64,000 bases of DNA from Pseudomonadota bacterium. GTDB taxonomy: Bacteria > Pseudomonadota > Gammaproteobacteria > Steroidobacterales > Steroidobacteraceae. The position numbers were made by a program, and so were the translations under genes. Under the pieces are notes generated by a model. That model was given only the letters and a program-made list of their open reading frames with translations. It made no database searches and was not told the DNA's origin. Where the stretch lies: contig JAEWAF010000052.1 in NCBI GenBank assembly GCA_023391815.1, positions 1-64,000 on the forward strand, in the 5' to 3' direction. Shown here in pieces: positions 1 through 8,866 of the stretch (position 1 is the stretch's first letter; every line of letters begins with the position of its first letter).

Positions 1-320
1 GGCTTCCCGCGAGCTTTCAGTTCCAGCCTGAGCTTTTGTGACTTCCTGCGAGCTTCCAGATTCAGCCAGGGCGTTTGTGACTTCCCGCGAGGCGCTCGGT
101 GCAGGTTGCGCTGAAGTGTCGTTTCGCCCGGTGCCATGTGCCCGCTGAAGCGGCGCCGTTGCTTGCGAACTTTCAAACGGGCCGGGAGCCGGAGTGGCCC
201 CTCTCGGGCCATTCGACCCAGCGTGAGGTGAAGTTCTGTTCGTTGCGACGGTCGTCGTGGGCTGAATCGGAGGGGTCGCTCGCGAACTATCAGCTGCTAC
301 CTGAGACGAAGTCGGTTCTC
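1..320. repeat. Degenerate 39-bp (13-codon) tandem repeat in the kinase-like gene
   Basis: Bases 3-41 and 42-80 are two 39-bp units of high identity, each beginning CTTCC(C/T)GCGAG. The anchor GCGA(G/A) recurs at 9, 48, 87, 165 and 282, all spaced by multiples of 39 bp, so an older array has decayed but kept phase. On the coding (minus) strand the units encode 13-residue Ser/Glu/Thr/Ala-rich repeats. The array probably continues past the left edge. Confidence 0.75.
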
Positions 321-1164
321 TCCTCGGGCTCGGTGCTGACTGCGCTGAACCCTCCTTTCGTGCGGGATTTGGAGTGATCGTTGGCGAGTTATCAGCTTCA
401 ACCCGAGGCACCGGCGGCGGAGCAATGAGTTTGTATTCGGCTCTCAGGTCGATGACCAGCGGGCGATCGGCAGGCGTCGGGCTCAGGCAGCGGCGCATCG
501 TATCGAGCAGTGACGCGGGCACTTCAGCAGGCAACGAAGCCGTATCGAATGAATGATCGCCAGAGCTCAAAGCTCGGTTCGTGAGCGCCTCGAACAGCGT
601 CGCGCCCAAACTCCACACATCGCCAGCGGTGGAAGCTCCGTGATCCTGGCTCGCAGGCCGGATGGTGTCGCTGGACAGCTTGAGCTGATCTCCAACCGCC
701 AGAAAGTTCGAGGGCTTCAGCTGGCCATGAACGAGCTGCCGTCGATGCAGAAAGGTCAGCGCATCCAGAACAGGTGGCAGTAACTCGCGCGCTTCCTCCG
801 CGCTCAGGGCGCGACGACGCAGGATCTCCGCGAGCGTCTGGTCGCCGTATTCCATCACGACAAATAGAAAGTCGGTGCCGTCCGACTGCCACCGGCCCAC
901 TTCGAAAAGTTGTATCAGATGAGGATGCGACAGAGCCATCGCCGCCTGCCAGCGCACCAGCAGGCTGTTCGCTTGCGGCGCATCCGCCCGCACGAATTTG
1001 ATCGCGGTCTGGGCCAGGTTCTTGGCCTTGTGTTCGGTCAGAAACACCGCCGCGCGATCCGACCGGCCCAGGCAGCGGCGCAGAGGAAAGCGCCCGTCGA
1101 CGACGTGGTTCTCCCATTTCGTCCAGGCATGCCGGGTCGTTGATTGTCTCGGTTCAGCGCTCAT
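1..1164 (-). CDS. Kinase-fold protein with degenerate catalytic loop (partial, C-terminus outside window)
   Basis: An open frame of 388 codons runs from an ATG at 1164 through the left edge with no stop. Residues about 20-270 look like a Hanks-type Ser/Thr kinase domain. The VAIK lysine is present (A-I-K56), as is an SHPHLIQLFEVG-like stretch and the helix-F DVWSLG motif. The catalytic loop reads H146-G-Q-L-K-P-S-N, so the HRD aspartate is Gln. The DFG position reads D166-T-I at the usual 13-residue distance from Asn153, so the metal-binding Asp may survive. This suggests a pseudokinase or a weakly active scaffold. After residue about 275 the protein becomes Pro/Ser/Thr/Ala-rich and repetitive. 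It is divergent from the efflux operon at 1324. Ser/Thr kinase is the alternative call. Confidence 0.75.
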   Translation of the reverse strand, partial: MSAEPRQSTTRHAWTKWENHVVDGRFPLRRCLGRSDRAAVFLTEHKAKNLAQTAIKFVRADAPQANSLLVRWQAAMALSHPHLIQLFEVGRWQSDGTDFLFVVMEYGDQTLAEILRRRALSAEEARELLPPVLDALTFLHRRQLVHGQLKPSNFLAVGDQLKLSSDTIRPASQDHGASTAGDVWSLGATLFEALTNRALSSGDHSFDTASLPAEVPASLLDTMRRCLSPTPADRPLVIDLRAEYKLIAPPPVPRVEADNSPTITPNPARKEGSAQSAPSPRREPTSSQVAADSSRATPPIQPTTTVATNRTSPHAGSNGPRGATPAPGPFESSQATAPLQRAHGTGRNDTSAQPAPSASREVTNALAESGSSQEVTKAQAGTESSREA

Positions 1165-1323
1165 CCGTGGGTTATTCGGCGCCGGCGCCAATTGGATTCC
1201 GCTTCATCTTCACCGACGTTGTCGGCTGCAACGCGGCGATCCGTGGCGCCAGCAGCCGGGCAAGGTAGGCGGTCACTCTCAATGCGAATTGCGGGTGGGC
1301 AGCACGCGAAGTATAAGCACGCG

Positions 1324-2496
1324 ATGTCACTGAACAACGCGCGTCCCGCGTCAGTGCAATTGCGGAACAGCGTCATCGCGCTACTGGTGCTTGCGGTAGT
1401 GGGCTGGGCAGCGTGGCACTTCACCCGAGGCACGGAACCCGGTGCGGGCAAGGGACGGCCGGTGGCCGCCGTGGGCACGGCACGGGCGACGGCGATGGAC
1501 GTGCCGGTGACGTTGAGTGCCATTGGCTCGGTGCAGCCCATCGTCGTGGCGACGGTCCGTTCGCAGCTCGCCGGCACGCTGTTCAGTCTGCACTTCACCG
1601 AAGGGCAGCAAGTGGAGAAGGGCCAATTGTTGGCGCAGATCGATCCGCGCCCCTATCAGCTGGCATTGGCGCAGGCCCGCGCCAATCTGGTCCGTGACGA
1701 ATCGACGCTGAATCAGGCTCGGGTCGATCTGGAGCGCTATCGCACGCTGTGGTCTCAGGACTCGATCGCGCGCCAGCAGCTGGATACCCAGGCCGCCACG
1801 GTGAAACAACTCGAAGGCACGGTGGCGGCCGATCGTGCGGCCATCGGAACGGCCACCTTGAATCTCGCGTACACCTCGATCGTGGCGCCGGTCGCAGGCA
1901 AGGCGGGATTGCGGCAGGCGGACATCGGCAACTACGTGACACCGAGCGATACCACCGGCATCGTCGTCATCACCCAGATCCACCCCATCGATGTCACATT
2001 CACCTTGCCCCAGGCGCAGCTGCCGGAGGTGCAAGTGCAATTGCGTGCGGGCCGAAAGCTGCACGTCACCGCCACCGATCAAGCCGGCGAGCGGGTGTTG
2101 GCGGAAGGTGAATTCCTGACCTTCGACAATCAGATCGACGCGACCAGCGGCACGGTGCGAGCCAAGGCGCGCTTCGCCAACACCGATGAGACCTTGTTCC
2201 CCAACCAGTTCGTGAATGTTTCGGTGGTGGTGAAGACGCTGCCGCAGGCGGTGACCGTACCAGTCTCCAGTGTCAGGCACGGCGCGCAGGGTGATTTCGT
2301 GTTCGTGCTGCAACCGGATCGCACGGTGAAGTCGCGGGCGGTGCGGACCGGTGTGATTCACGGTCAGCGGATCGTGGTCAGCAGCGGTCTGCGCACAGGC
2401 GAGACCGTGATCACCGAAGGCGCGGACGGATTGAACGACGGCGCACACGTGATGTTGGCTGGTGCGAAATGGCCGGCGAGCACGACCAAGCCTTAG
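1324..2496 (+). CDS. mdtA: RND efflux periplasmic adaptor (MdtA/HlyD family)
   Basis: Membrane fusion protein of a tripartite RND pump, linking the inner-membrane transporters to the outer-membrane channel. The N-terminus has one hydrophobic anchor (residues about 18-34). A barrel-sandwich lipoyl domain, an alpha-helical hairpin and a beta-barrel with the T-F-D-N-Q-I-D segment typical of MdtA follow. I place the start at ATG 1324 (390 aa), near the usual family length. In-frame ATGs at 1282 and 1144 are possible, but 1144 would overlap the divergent kinase-like gene. It overlaps the next gene by 28 bp, so it is cotranscribed and probably translationally coupled. The substrate cannot be read from the sequence. 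Confidence 0.92.
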   Translation: MSLNNARPASVQLRNSVIALLVLAVVGWAAWHFTRGTEPGAGKGRPVAAVGTARATAMDVPVTLSAIGSVQPIVVATVRSQLAGTLFSLHFTEGQQVEKGQLLAQIDPRPYQLALAQARANLVRDESTLNQARVDLERYRTLWSQDSIARQQLDTQAATVKQLEGTVAADRAAIGTATLNLAYTSIVAPVAGKAGLRQADIGNYVTPSDTTGIVVITQIHPIDVTFTLPQAQLPEVQVQLRAGRKLHVTATDQAGERVLAEGEFLTFDNQIDATSGTVRAKARFANTDETLFPNQFVNVSVVVKTLPQAVTVPVSSVRHGAQGDFVFVLQPDRTVKSRAVRTGVIHGQRIVVSSGLRTGETVITEGADGLNDGAHVMLAGAKWPASTTKP

Positions 2497-5400
2497 AGCG
2501 CAGTGAGGGCGGGCCGTCCCGTCTGTTCATTCTGCGCCCCGTCGCGACCACGTTGACGATGCTCGCGATTCTGCTCGCCGGACTGGTCGCGTTTCGCGTG
2601 TTGCCGCTCTCGGCGCTGCCCGAAGTGGACTACCCGACCATTCAAGTGCGCACGCTTTATCCGGGCGCGAGCCCGGACGTGATGGCGGTCACCGTGACCA
2701 GTCCGCTCGAGCGTCAGTTCGGCCAAATGGCCGGACTTTCTCGTATGACTTCCGCGTCCTCGGCGGGGGCATCGGTGGTCACGCTACAATTTTCGCTCGA
2801 TCTGCCGTTGGACGTCGCCGAGCAGGAAGTGCAGGCGGCCATCAACGCGGCCAGCACGTTGTTGCCCTCGGATCTGCCGGCACCGCCGATCTATGCGAAG
2901 GTCAATCCGGCCGATGCGCCCATCGTGAGCTTCGGCGTCACATCCACCTCGCGTCCGCTCGCCGAAGTGCAAAATCTGGTCGATCAGCGCATCGCGAATA
3001 AACTCTCGCAGATTCCCGGCGTCGGGCTGGTGAATCTGTCCGGCGGACAGCGACCGGCGGTACGCATTCAAGCGAACGTGTCGGCGCTGGCCGGGCGCGG
3101 GCTGTCGCTCGATTCATTGCGAACCGCCATTGCCGCGGCGAATGTCAACGGCGCGAAGGGCAGTTTCGACGGGCCGACACGCGCGTGGACCATCGACGCC
3201 AACGATCAGCTGTCGACGGCGCAGGAGTATCGCGATCTGATCGTGGCGTATCGTGACAACGCTCCGGTGCGTCTCGCCGACGTTGCATCGATCGTCGATT
3301 CTTCGGAGAACACGCGGATCGGCGCGTGGATGAATCGTACGCCGGCCATCATTGTCGATGTGCAGCGTCAGCCCGGTGCAAACGTCATCGGCACCGTCGA
3401 TGCGATCCAAGCCGCGCTGCCGGCGCTCGAGCTGCAACTGCCGGCCGATGTGAAGATGACTGTGCTCAGTGACCGCACCGTGGGCATTCGTGCCTCGCTG
3501 GCCGATGTGCAGTTCGAGCTGTTGCTCGCCGTAGTGCTGGTCACCGTGGTGATCTTTCTTTTCCTCGGCAGTTTGCAAGCCACCGTCATTGCCAGCATCG
3601 CGGTGCCGCTGTCGCTCGTCGGCGCGTTCGCCGCCATGTATCTGCTGGACTTCAGCATCAACAATCTGACGTTGATGGCGCTCACTATCGCGTCGGGATT
3701 CGTGGTCGACGATGCCATCGTGGTGCTGGAGAACATCAACCGGCACATCGAGGACGGTATCCGACCGTTCGCCGCCGCCTTGCGTGGCGCGCGCGAGATT
3801 GGCTTCACCATCATTTCACTCACCGTCAGCCTGGTGGCCGTGCTGATCCCACTGCTGTTCATGGGCGACGTCGTCGGGCGGGTGTTCCGTGAATTCGCGG
3901 TGACGCTGGCAGTGACGATCTTCATCTCCGCGGTCGTGGCGTTGACGCTCGTGCCCATGCTCGCGTCACGTTGGCTGCGACCGGAACGCGAGCGGCGTCC
4001 CTTGCCGCTCATCGAACGCAGCCTGCGGTGGTTCGAGCGGCTGGCGCAGAGCTATGCGCGTCGACTCGATTGGGTGCTCGATCGGCAGACCCGGACGCTG
4101 CTGGTGTTTCTCACGACGCTGGTGCTGACCGCGCTGCTGTTCGTCATCATTCCCAAAGGACTGTTTCCCCAACAGGACACGGGGCAGTTGCGCGCCATGG
4201 TGGTCGCCGACCAGGATATTTCTTTCCCGCGCATGGTCCAGCTGCAGTCGCAGGTTGCCGGGCTGGTGCTTGCCGATCCGGAGGTCGCGAGCTTGAGCTC
4301 GAACGTGGGCGTCGATGGGCAGAACGTGGCGCTTCATCAGGGGCGCATGCTGATCAATCTGAAAGGAAAAAAACAGCGCGGCTCGCAGCAGGCCCTGATG
4401 CAGCGATTGCAGCGCAAAGTGCGCGACACCTTGGGCATCACACTCTACCTGCAGCCGGTGCAGGATCTGACCATCGATACCCAGAGCGGGCCGAACGAAT
4501 ATCGCTTCTCCTTGCAAGCGGCGGACGCACGCGAGATCTCGCAGTGGGCGAATCGTTTGCTCGCAGCCTTGCGCGAGGTGGAGCAGATTAGAAATGTCAC
4601 GTCCGACGTTCTCGAAGACGGCAGGGCGGTGCAGGTGGACATCAACCGGGACGTCGCCGCACGTCTGGGCATCAGTGCCGCGACCGTGGACAGCGCGCTG
4701 TACAACGCGTTCGGTCAGCGCATCATCTCCACCATCTTTACGCCGTCCAACCAGTATCGCGTCATCCTGGAAAGCACGCCGGGCATGCTCGCGGATCCGA
4801 AGGCGCTGTCGCAGATCTACGTGCCAACGGGTTCGAGCTCAGCGACACCGGCGGGTTCTGCGACAGTTGCGTCGAGTACCGCCGGTCTCGGGTCGGGCCC
4901 CGCCACGGCCGCGTCGCCGTCGACCGGGGCGCCCACTGTCACGCCGTTAAGTGCGGTGGCGACGTTTCGTTTGAAGAGCGCACCGGTATTGATCTCGCGC
5001 GTCGCGCAGTTTCCGGCCGCGACCCTCGGTTTCGATCTCGCGCCCGGCGTATCGCTTGGCGCGGCCGTGGCTGCGATCACGCGAGCGGAGCGGGAAGTGG
5101 GCGTGCCGCCGTCGATCACGACTCAGTTCACCGGCGCTGCCAGTGCATTTCGCGCGTCGCTGGCGAATGAGTTTTATCTGATTCTCGCGGCCGTCGTGGT
5201 CGTGTACATCGTGCTGGGCGTGCTGTACGAAAGTTTCATTCATCCGCTGACGATTCTGTCCACGCTGCCGTCGGCCGCTGTCGGCGCGTTGCTCGCGCTG
5301 CTGTTGACGGGCAGCGGACTGGGCGTAATCGGCATCATCGGCATCGTGCTGCTGATCGGGATCGTGAAGAAGAACGCCATCATGATGATCGATTTCGCGA

Positions 5401-5699
5401 TCGAGGCACAGCGCGTCGAAGGCAAAGAGGCGCGGGCGGCGATCAGGCAGGCGGCGTTGCTGCGCTTCCGGCCGATCATGATGACCACGTTCGCGGCCTT
5501 GTTCGCCGCGTTGCCTCTGATCTTCGGTTTTGGCGTGGGCTCGGAGCTGCGCCGGCCGCTCGGCATCGCTATCGCGGGCGGCCTGATCGTCAGCCAGGCG
5601 TTGACGTTGTTCACCACGCCGGTCGTGTTTCTGGCCTTCGAGAGATTGATGCAACGACGGAGCCGCGGTGCTTCACCCGCGTTGGAGTCGTCGCCATGA
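2469..5699 (+). CDS. mdtB: RND multidrug efflux transporter, MdtB-like
   Basis: Inner-membrane proton-driven RND pump of 1076 aa with the usual duplicated layout: TM1, a porter/docking loop, TM2-7, a second periplasmic loop and TM8-12. Visible marks are F-I-L-R-P-V-A at the N-terminus, the TM4 D-D-A-I-V-V-L-E-N-I proton-relay region and the I-V-K-K-N-A-I-M-M-I-D-F motif near the C-terminus. Residues about 786-825 are a Ser/Ala/Thr/Gly/Pro-rich insertion just after an I-Y-V strand in the second docking region; E. coli-type MdtB has only a short turn there. It sits second in a four-gene operon and ends in an ATGA overlap with the next pump gene. MdtB and MdtC are known to act as a heteromultimer. 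Confidence 0.95.
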   Translation: MAGEHDQALERSEGGPSRLFILRPVATTLTMLAILLAGLVAFRVLPLSALPEVDYPTIQVRTLYPGASPDVMAVTVTSPLERQFGQMAGLSRMTSASSAGASVVTLQFSLDLPLDVAEQEVQAAINAASTLLPSDLPAPPIYAKVNPADAPIVSFGVTSTSRPLAEVQNLVDQRIANKLSQIPGVGLVNLSGGQRPAVRIQANVSALAGRGLSLDSLRTAIAAANVNGAKGSFDGPTRAWTIDANDQLSTAQEYRDLIVAYRDNAPVRLADVASIVDSSENTRIGAWMNRTPAIIVDVQRQPGANVIGTVDAIQAALPALELQLPADVKMTVLSDRTVGIRASLADVQFELLLAVVLVTVVIFLFLGSLQATVIASIAVPLSLVGAFAAMYLLDFSINNLTLMALTIASGFVVDDAIVVLENINRHIEDGIRPFAAALRGAREIGFTIISLTVSLVAVLIPLLFMGDVVGRVFREFAVTLAVTIFISAVVALTLVPMLASRWLRPERERRPLPLIERSLRWFERLAQSYARRLDWVLDRQTRTLLVFLTTLVLTALLFVIIPKGLFPQQDTGQLRAMVVADQDISFPRMVQLQSQVAGLVLADPEVASLSSNVGVDGQNVALHQGRMLINLKGKKQRGSQQALMQRLQRKVRDTLGITLYLQPVQDLTIDTQSGPNEYRFSLQAADAREISQWANRLLAALREVEQIRNVTSDVLEDGRAVQVDINRDVAARLGISAATVDSALYNAFGQRIISTIFTPSNQYRVILESTPGMLADPKALSQIYVPTGSSSATPAGSATVASSTAGLGSGPATAASPSTGAPTVTPLSAVATFRLKSAPVLISRVAQFPAATLGFDLAPGVSLGAAVAAITRAEREVGVPPSITTQFTGAASAFRASLANEFYLILAAVVVVYIVLGVLYESFIHPLTILSTLPSAAVGALLALLLTGSGLGVIGIIGIVLLIGIVKKNAIMMIDFAIEAQRVEGKEARAAIRQAALLRFRPIMMTTFAALFAALPLIFGFGVGSELRRPLGIAIAGGLIVSQALTLFTTPVVFLAFERLMQRRSRGASPALESSP

Positions 5700-8600
5700 A
5701 TTTATCCGGCCCATTCGTCAGGCGACCGGTCGGCACGACGCTGCTGACGCTCGGTGTCGCGTTGACCGGGTTGGCCGCCTTCTTCGTTCTGCCCATCGCG
5801 CCGCTGCCGCAAGTGGATTTTCCTACGGTGAACGTGCAGGCCAACTTGCCCGGCGCCAGTCCGGCGACGATGGCATCGAGCGTGGCATCGCCCCTGGAGA
5901 GAAAGTTAGGTGTGATCGCCGGTGTGACCGAGATGACGTCCCAATCCGGCATCGGCTCCACGCGTATCACGTTGCAGTTCGATCTGAGTCGCGACATCGA
6001 TGGCGCGGCTCGTGACGTACAAGCGGCGATCAACGCGGCGCGAGCCGATCTGCCGGCCACTTTGCGAACGAACCCCACGTATCGCAAGGCCAATCCAGCC
6101 GACGCGCCCATCTTGATCCTGGCGCTGACGTCGCCGACGCGTTCACCGGCGTCCATCTATGACGCGGTGTCCAATGTGATTCAACAGCGCTTGTTGCAGG
6201 TCGAAGGCGTCGGCGATGTGGAGCTCGGCGGTGGCACGCTGCCGGCGGTGCGGGTCGACTTGAATCCGCTGGCCCTGGCACGCTTTGGAATCCCGCTGGA
6301 AGACGTGCGCAGCGCCTTGTCGTCGGCGAGTGCTCACCGGCCGCGCGGAGTCATCGAGAACGACACTCTAGCCTGGCAGATCGAGGGCAATGAGCCGGGA
6401 CTGCATGCCGCCGATTACCGCGATCTGGTGATCGCGTGGCGGGGCCAGGCGGCGGTCCGATTGCGTGATGTCGCTTCTGTCTACGACGGTCCCGAAGACA
6501 TACGCACCATGGGATTGTTCAACGGTGTGCGCGCGGTGATGGTCATCATCAGCCGCCAGCCCGGAGCGAACATCGTCCAGACGGTGGACGCGGTGAAGTC
6601 GCAATTGCCGGCGCTCGCGGCCGTGCTGCCGAAGGACATCAAGTTGCAGGTCGCCTCCGACCGGACCACCACGATTCGTGCGTCGTTGCATGAAGTGGAA
6701 GTCACGTTGATCATCGCCACACTGCTGGTGGTCGTGGTGACGAGCGTGTTTCTGCAGTCGTTGCGGGCTACCCTGGTCCCGGCCATCGCCGTGGTCGTAT
6801 CGTTGCTCGGGACCCTGGGCGTGATGTATGCGCTCGGGTTCTCGCTCAACAATCTTTCGCTGATGTCGCTGACCATCGCGACCGGCTTCGTCGTCGACGA
6901 CGCCATCGTGGTGCTGGAGAACATTTCCCGGCACGTGGAGCGAGGCATGCCGGCCAGACAGGCGGCGCTGCTCGGGGCGCGTGAAGTCGGGTTCACCGTG
7001 CTGTCCATTTCCATCAGCCTGGTGGCGGTGTTCATACCGTTGCTGTTCATGGGCGGCATCGTCGGACGGTTGTTTCGCGAATTCGCCGTGACCTTGTCGG
7101 TCGCGGTGCTGATCAGCCTGGCGGTTTCGCTGACCACGACGCCGATGATGGTGTCGCTGCTGCTACGTAAGCGCGAGGCGCCGAATCGGTTCACTGCGTT
7201 CACCACTCGCGCGTTCGATCGTTTGCAGCAGCGCTACGCACACGGGCTCGACTGGGCGCTGAACAATCGCGCGACGGTCCTGGTGATATTGGCCGGTGTC
7301 GTGGTGCTCAATCTGTTCCTGATGGTGACGGCGCCGAAGGGCTTTTTTCCCGAGCAGGACACCGGCTCGTTGCAAGGCGGCCTGCGCGCCGATCAAAGCA
7401 TTTCCTTTCAGGAGTTGCAGCGGAAGATCACCCGGGTCGCGGCCATCATCCGGGCCGATCCCGATGTGGATGCGGTGGTCGCTTTCACCGGCGGCTCGCG
7501 CGCCGGCGGCGGGTTCATGTTCGTGGTGTTGAAACCCCGCAATCAACGTGCATCGAGTCGCGAGATTATCGGGCGACTGCGGCCCAAGCTCATGAGCGTG
7601 AGCGGACTTGCGGTGTTCCTGAACCCGGTGCAGGACATGCAGATCGGCGGACGCGCGGCGACCAGCACTTATCAATTCACGTTGAAGGCCGGCAACGTCG
7701 ATCTCTTACAGAGCGCGGGCGAGACGCTGGTCCGGCTGTTGAAGCGGGAAGCGCAGCTGGTGGACGTCGACGTGGATCAGCAACAGGGTGGAGCGGAAGT
7801 GATGGTCGAAATCGATCGCGACCGGGCGGCGCAGCTGGGCATTCCGACTCAGGCCGTGGATCAGGCGCTGTACGACGCGTTCGGCCAGCGGCAGGTGGCG
7901 ACGATCTACTCCGGTTTGAATCAATATCACGTGGTCATGGGCGTGGCGCCCGAGTTCACGGGCTCGCCGACGATGCTCGAACATGTCTACGTACCGACGA
8001 CGTCGACTCCGACCGTGGCTGCCGGTTCGACGCCGGTGTCGGCGACCGGCACAGGTCGTGATGTGTCGACGGGAGCGGCGGTGAGTCTCGCGCCCTCGAA
8101 CACCGTGCCGCTCACGGCGATCGCGCACTGGAGCACCAGCGCAACAGCGGCACTGGTGAATCATCAGGACGGTCAGCCGTCGGCGACGGTTTCTTTCGGT
8201 CTGGCCAACGATGTGTCGCTCGGCCAGGCGACGCAACGAATCCTGCAGGTAACCCGGGACGCGGGCTTGCCTTCGACCGTGACCGGTTCTTTCGCCGGTA
8301 CCGCGCGTGTATTCGCGCAATCCACCGCGACCATGCCGCTGCTGATTCTCGCTTCGCTGATCGTGATTTATATCGTGCTCGGCATGTTGTACGAGAGCGC
8401 CATCCATCCATTGACGGTGTTGTCGACCTTACCCTCGGCCGGCGTGGGCGCGATGCTCGCGCTGCTGATCGGGCGGCTCAATCTGGATCTGATCGCGTTG
8501 ATCGGGCTGATCCTGCTGATCGGCATCGTCAAGAAGAACGCCATCATGATCATCGATTTCGCGCTGGAGGCGGAGCGTTCGCGAGGCTTGAGTCCGTTGG

Positions 8601-8866
8601 CAGCGATCCGCGAAGCGTCGCTGCTGCGGTTTCGCCCGATTCTGATGACCACGCTCGCGGCGGGCTTCGGCGCGGTGCCGTTGGCGATCGGCTTCGGCGA
8701 CGGCGCGGAACTGCGGCGGCCGCTCGGCATCGTCATCGTCGGCGGTTTGATCGCGAGTCAGTTGCTGACGTTGCTCACCACACCGGTGGTGTATCTCGCG
8801 CTCGATCGATTCCGTCGGCCGAGCTCACGTCATCTCGATTCTGCCTTTGGAGTTGCGCCGACATGA
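5696..8866 (+). CDS. mdtC: RND multidrug efflux transporter, MdtC-like
   Basis: Second RND subunit, 1056 aa, paralogous to the upstream gene and joined to it by an ATGA overlap. It begins M-N-L-S-G-P-F-V-R-R-P-V-G-T-T, as MdtC-type pumps do. It carries the TM4 D-D-A-I-V-V-L-E-N-I motif and the late I-V-K-K-N-A-I-M-I-I-D-F motif. As in its partner, a low-complexity Thr/Ser/Ala/Val insertion (residues about 767-804) interrupts the same place in the second docking loop, after Y-V-P-T and before P-L-T-A-I-A. The matched insertion in both subunits suggests co-evolution of a pump-top feature with the adaptor or channel. Confidence 0.95.
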   Translation: MNLSGPFVRRPVGTTLLTLGVALTGLAAFFVLPIAPLPQVDFPTVNVQANLPGASPATMASSVASPLERKLGVIAGVTEMTSQSGIGSTRITLQFDLSRDIDGAARDVQAAINAARADLPATLRTNPTYRKANPADAPILILALTSPTRSPASIYDAVSNVIQQRLLQVEGVGDVELGGGTLPAVRVDLNPLALARFGIPLEDVRSALSSASAHRPRGVIENDTLAWQIEGNEPGLHAADYRDLVIAWRGQAAVRLRDVASVYDGPEDIRTMGLFNGVRAVMVIISRQPGANIVQTVDAVKSQLPALAAVLPKDIKLQVASDRTTTIRASLHEVEVTLIIATLLVVVVTSVFLQSLRATLVPAIAVVVSLLGTLGVMYALGFSLNNLSLMSLTIATGFVVDDAIVVLENISRHVERGMPARQAALLGAREVGFTVLSISISLVAVFIPLLFMGGIVGRLFREFAVTLSVAVLISLAVSLTTTPMMVSLLLRKREAPNRFTAFTTRAFDRLQQRYAHGLDWALNNRATVLVILAGVVVLNLFLMVTAPKGFFPEQDTGSLQGGLRADQSISFQELQRKITRVAAIIRADPDVDAVVAFTGGSRAGGGFMFVVLKPRNQRASSREIIGRLRPKLMSVSGLAVFLNPVQDMQIGGRAATSTYQFTLKAGNVDLLQSAGETLVRLLKREAQLVDVDVDQQQGGAEVMVEIDRDRAAQLGIPTQAVDQALYDAFGQRQVATIYSGLNQYHVVMGVAPEFTGSPTMLEHVYVPTTSTPTVAAGSTPVSATGTGRDVSTGAAVSLAPSNTVPLTAIAHWSTSATAALVNHQDGQPSATVSFGLANDVSLGQATQRILQVTRDAGLPSTVTGSFAGTARVFAQSTATMPLLILASLIVIYIVLGMLYESAIHPLTVLSTLPSAGVGAMLALLIGRLNLDLIALIGLILLIGIVKKNAIMIIDFALEAERSRGLSPLAAIREASLLRFRPILMTTLAAGFGAVPLAIGFGDGAELRRPLGIVIVGGLIASQLLTLLTTPVVYLALDRFRRPSSRHLDSAFGVAPT

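Noticed and set aside
1144..1323. Longer N-terminus for the MdtA-like adaptor
   Set aside because: It would overlap the divergent kinase-like gene and add a non-family segment before the membrane anchor.
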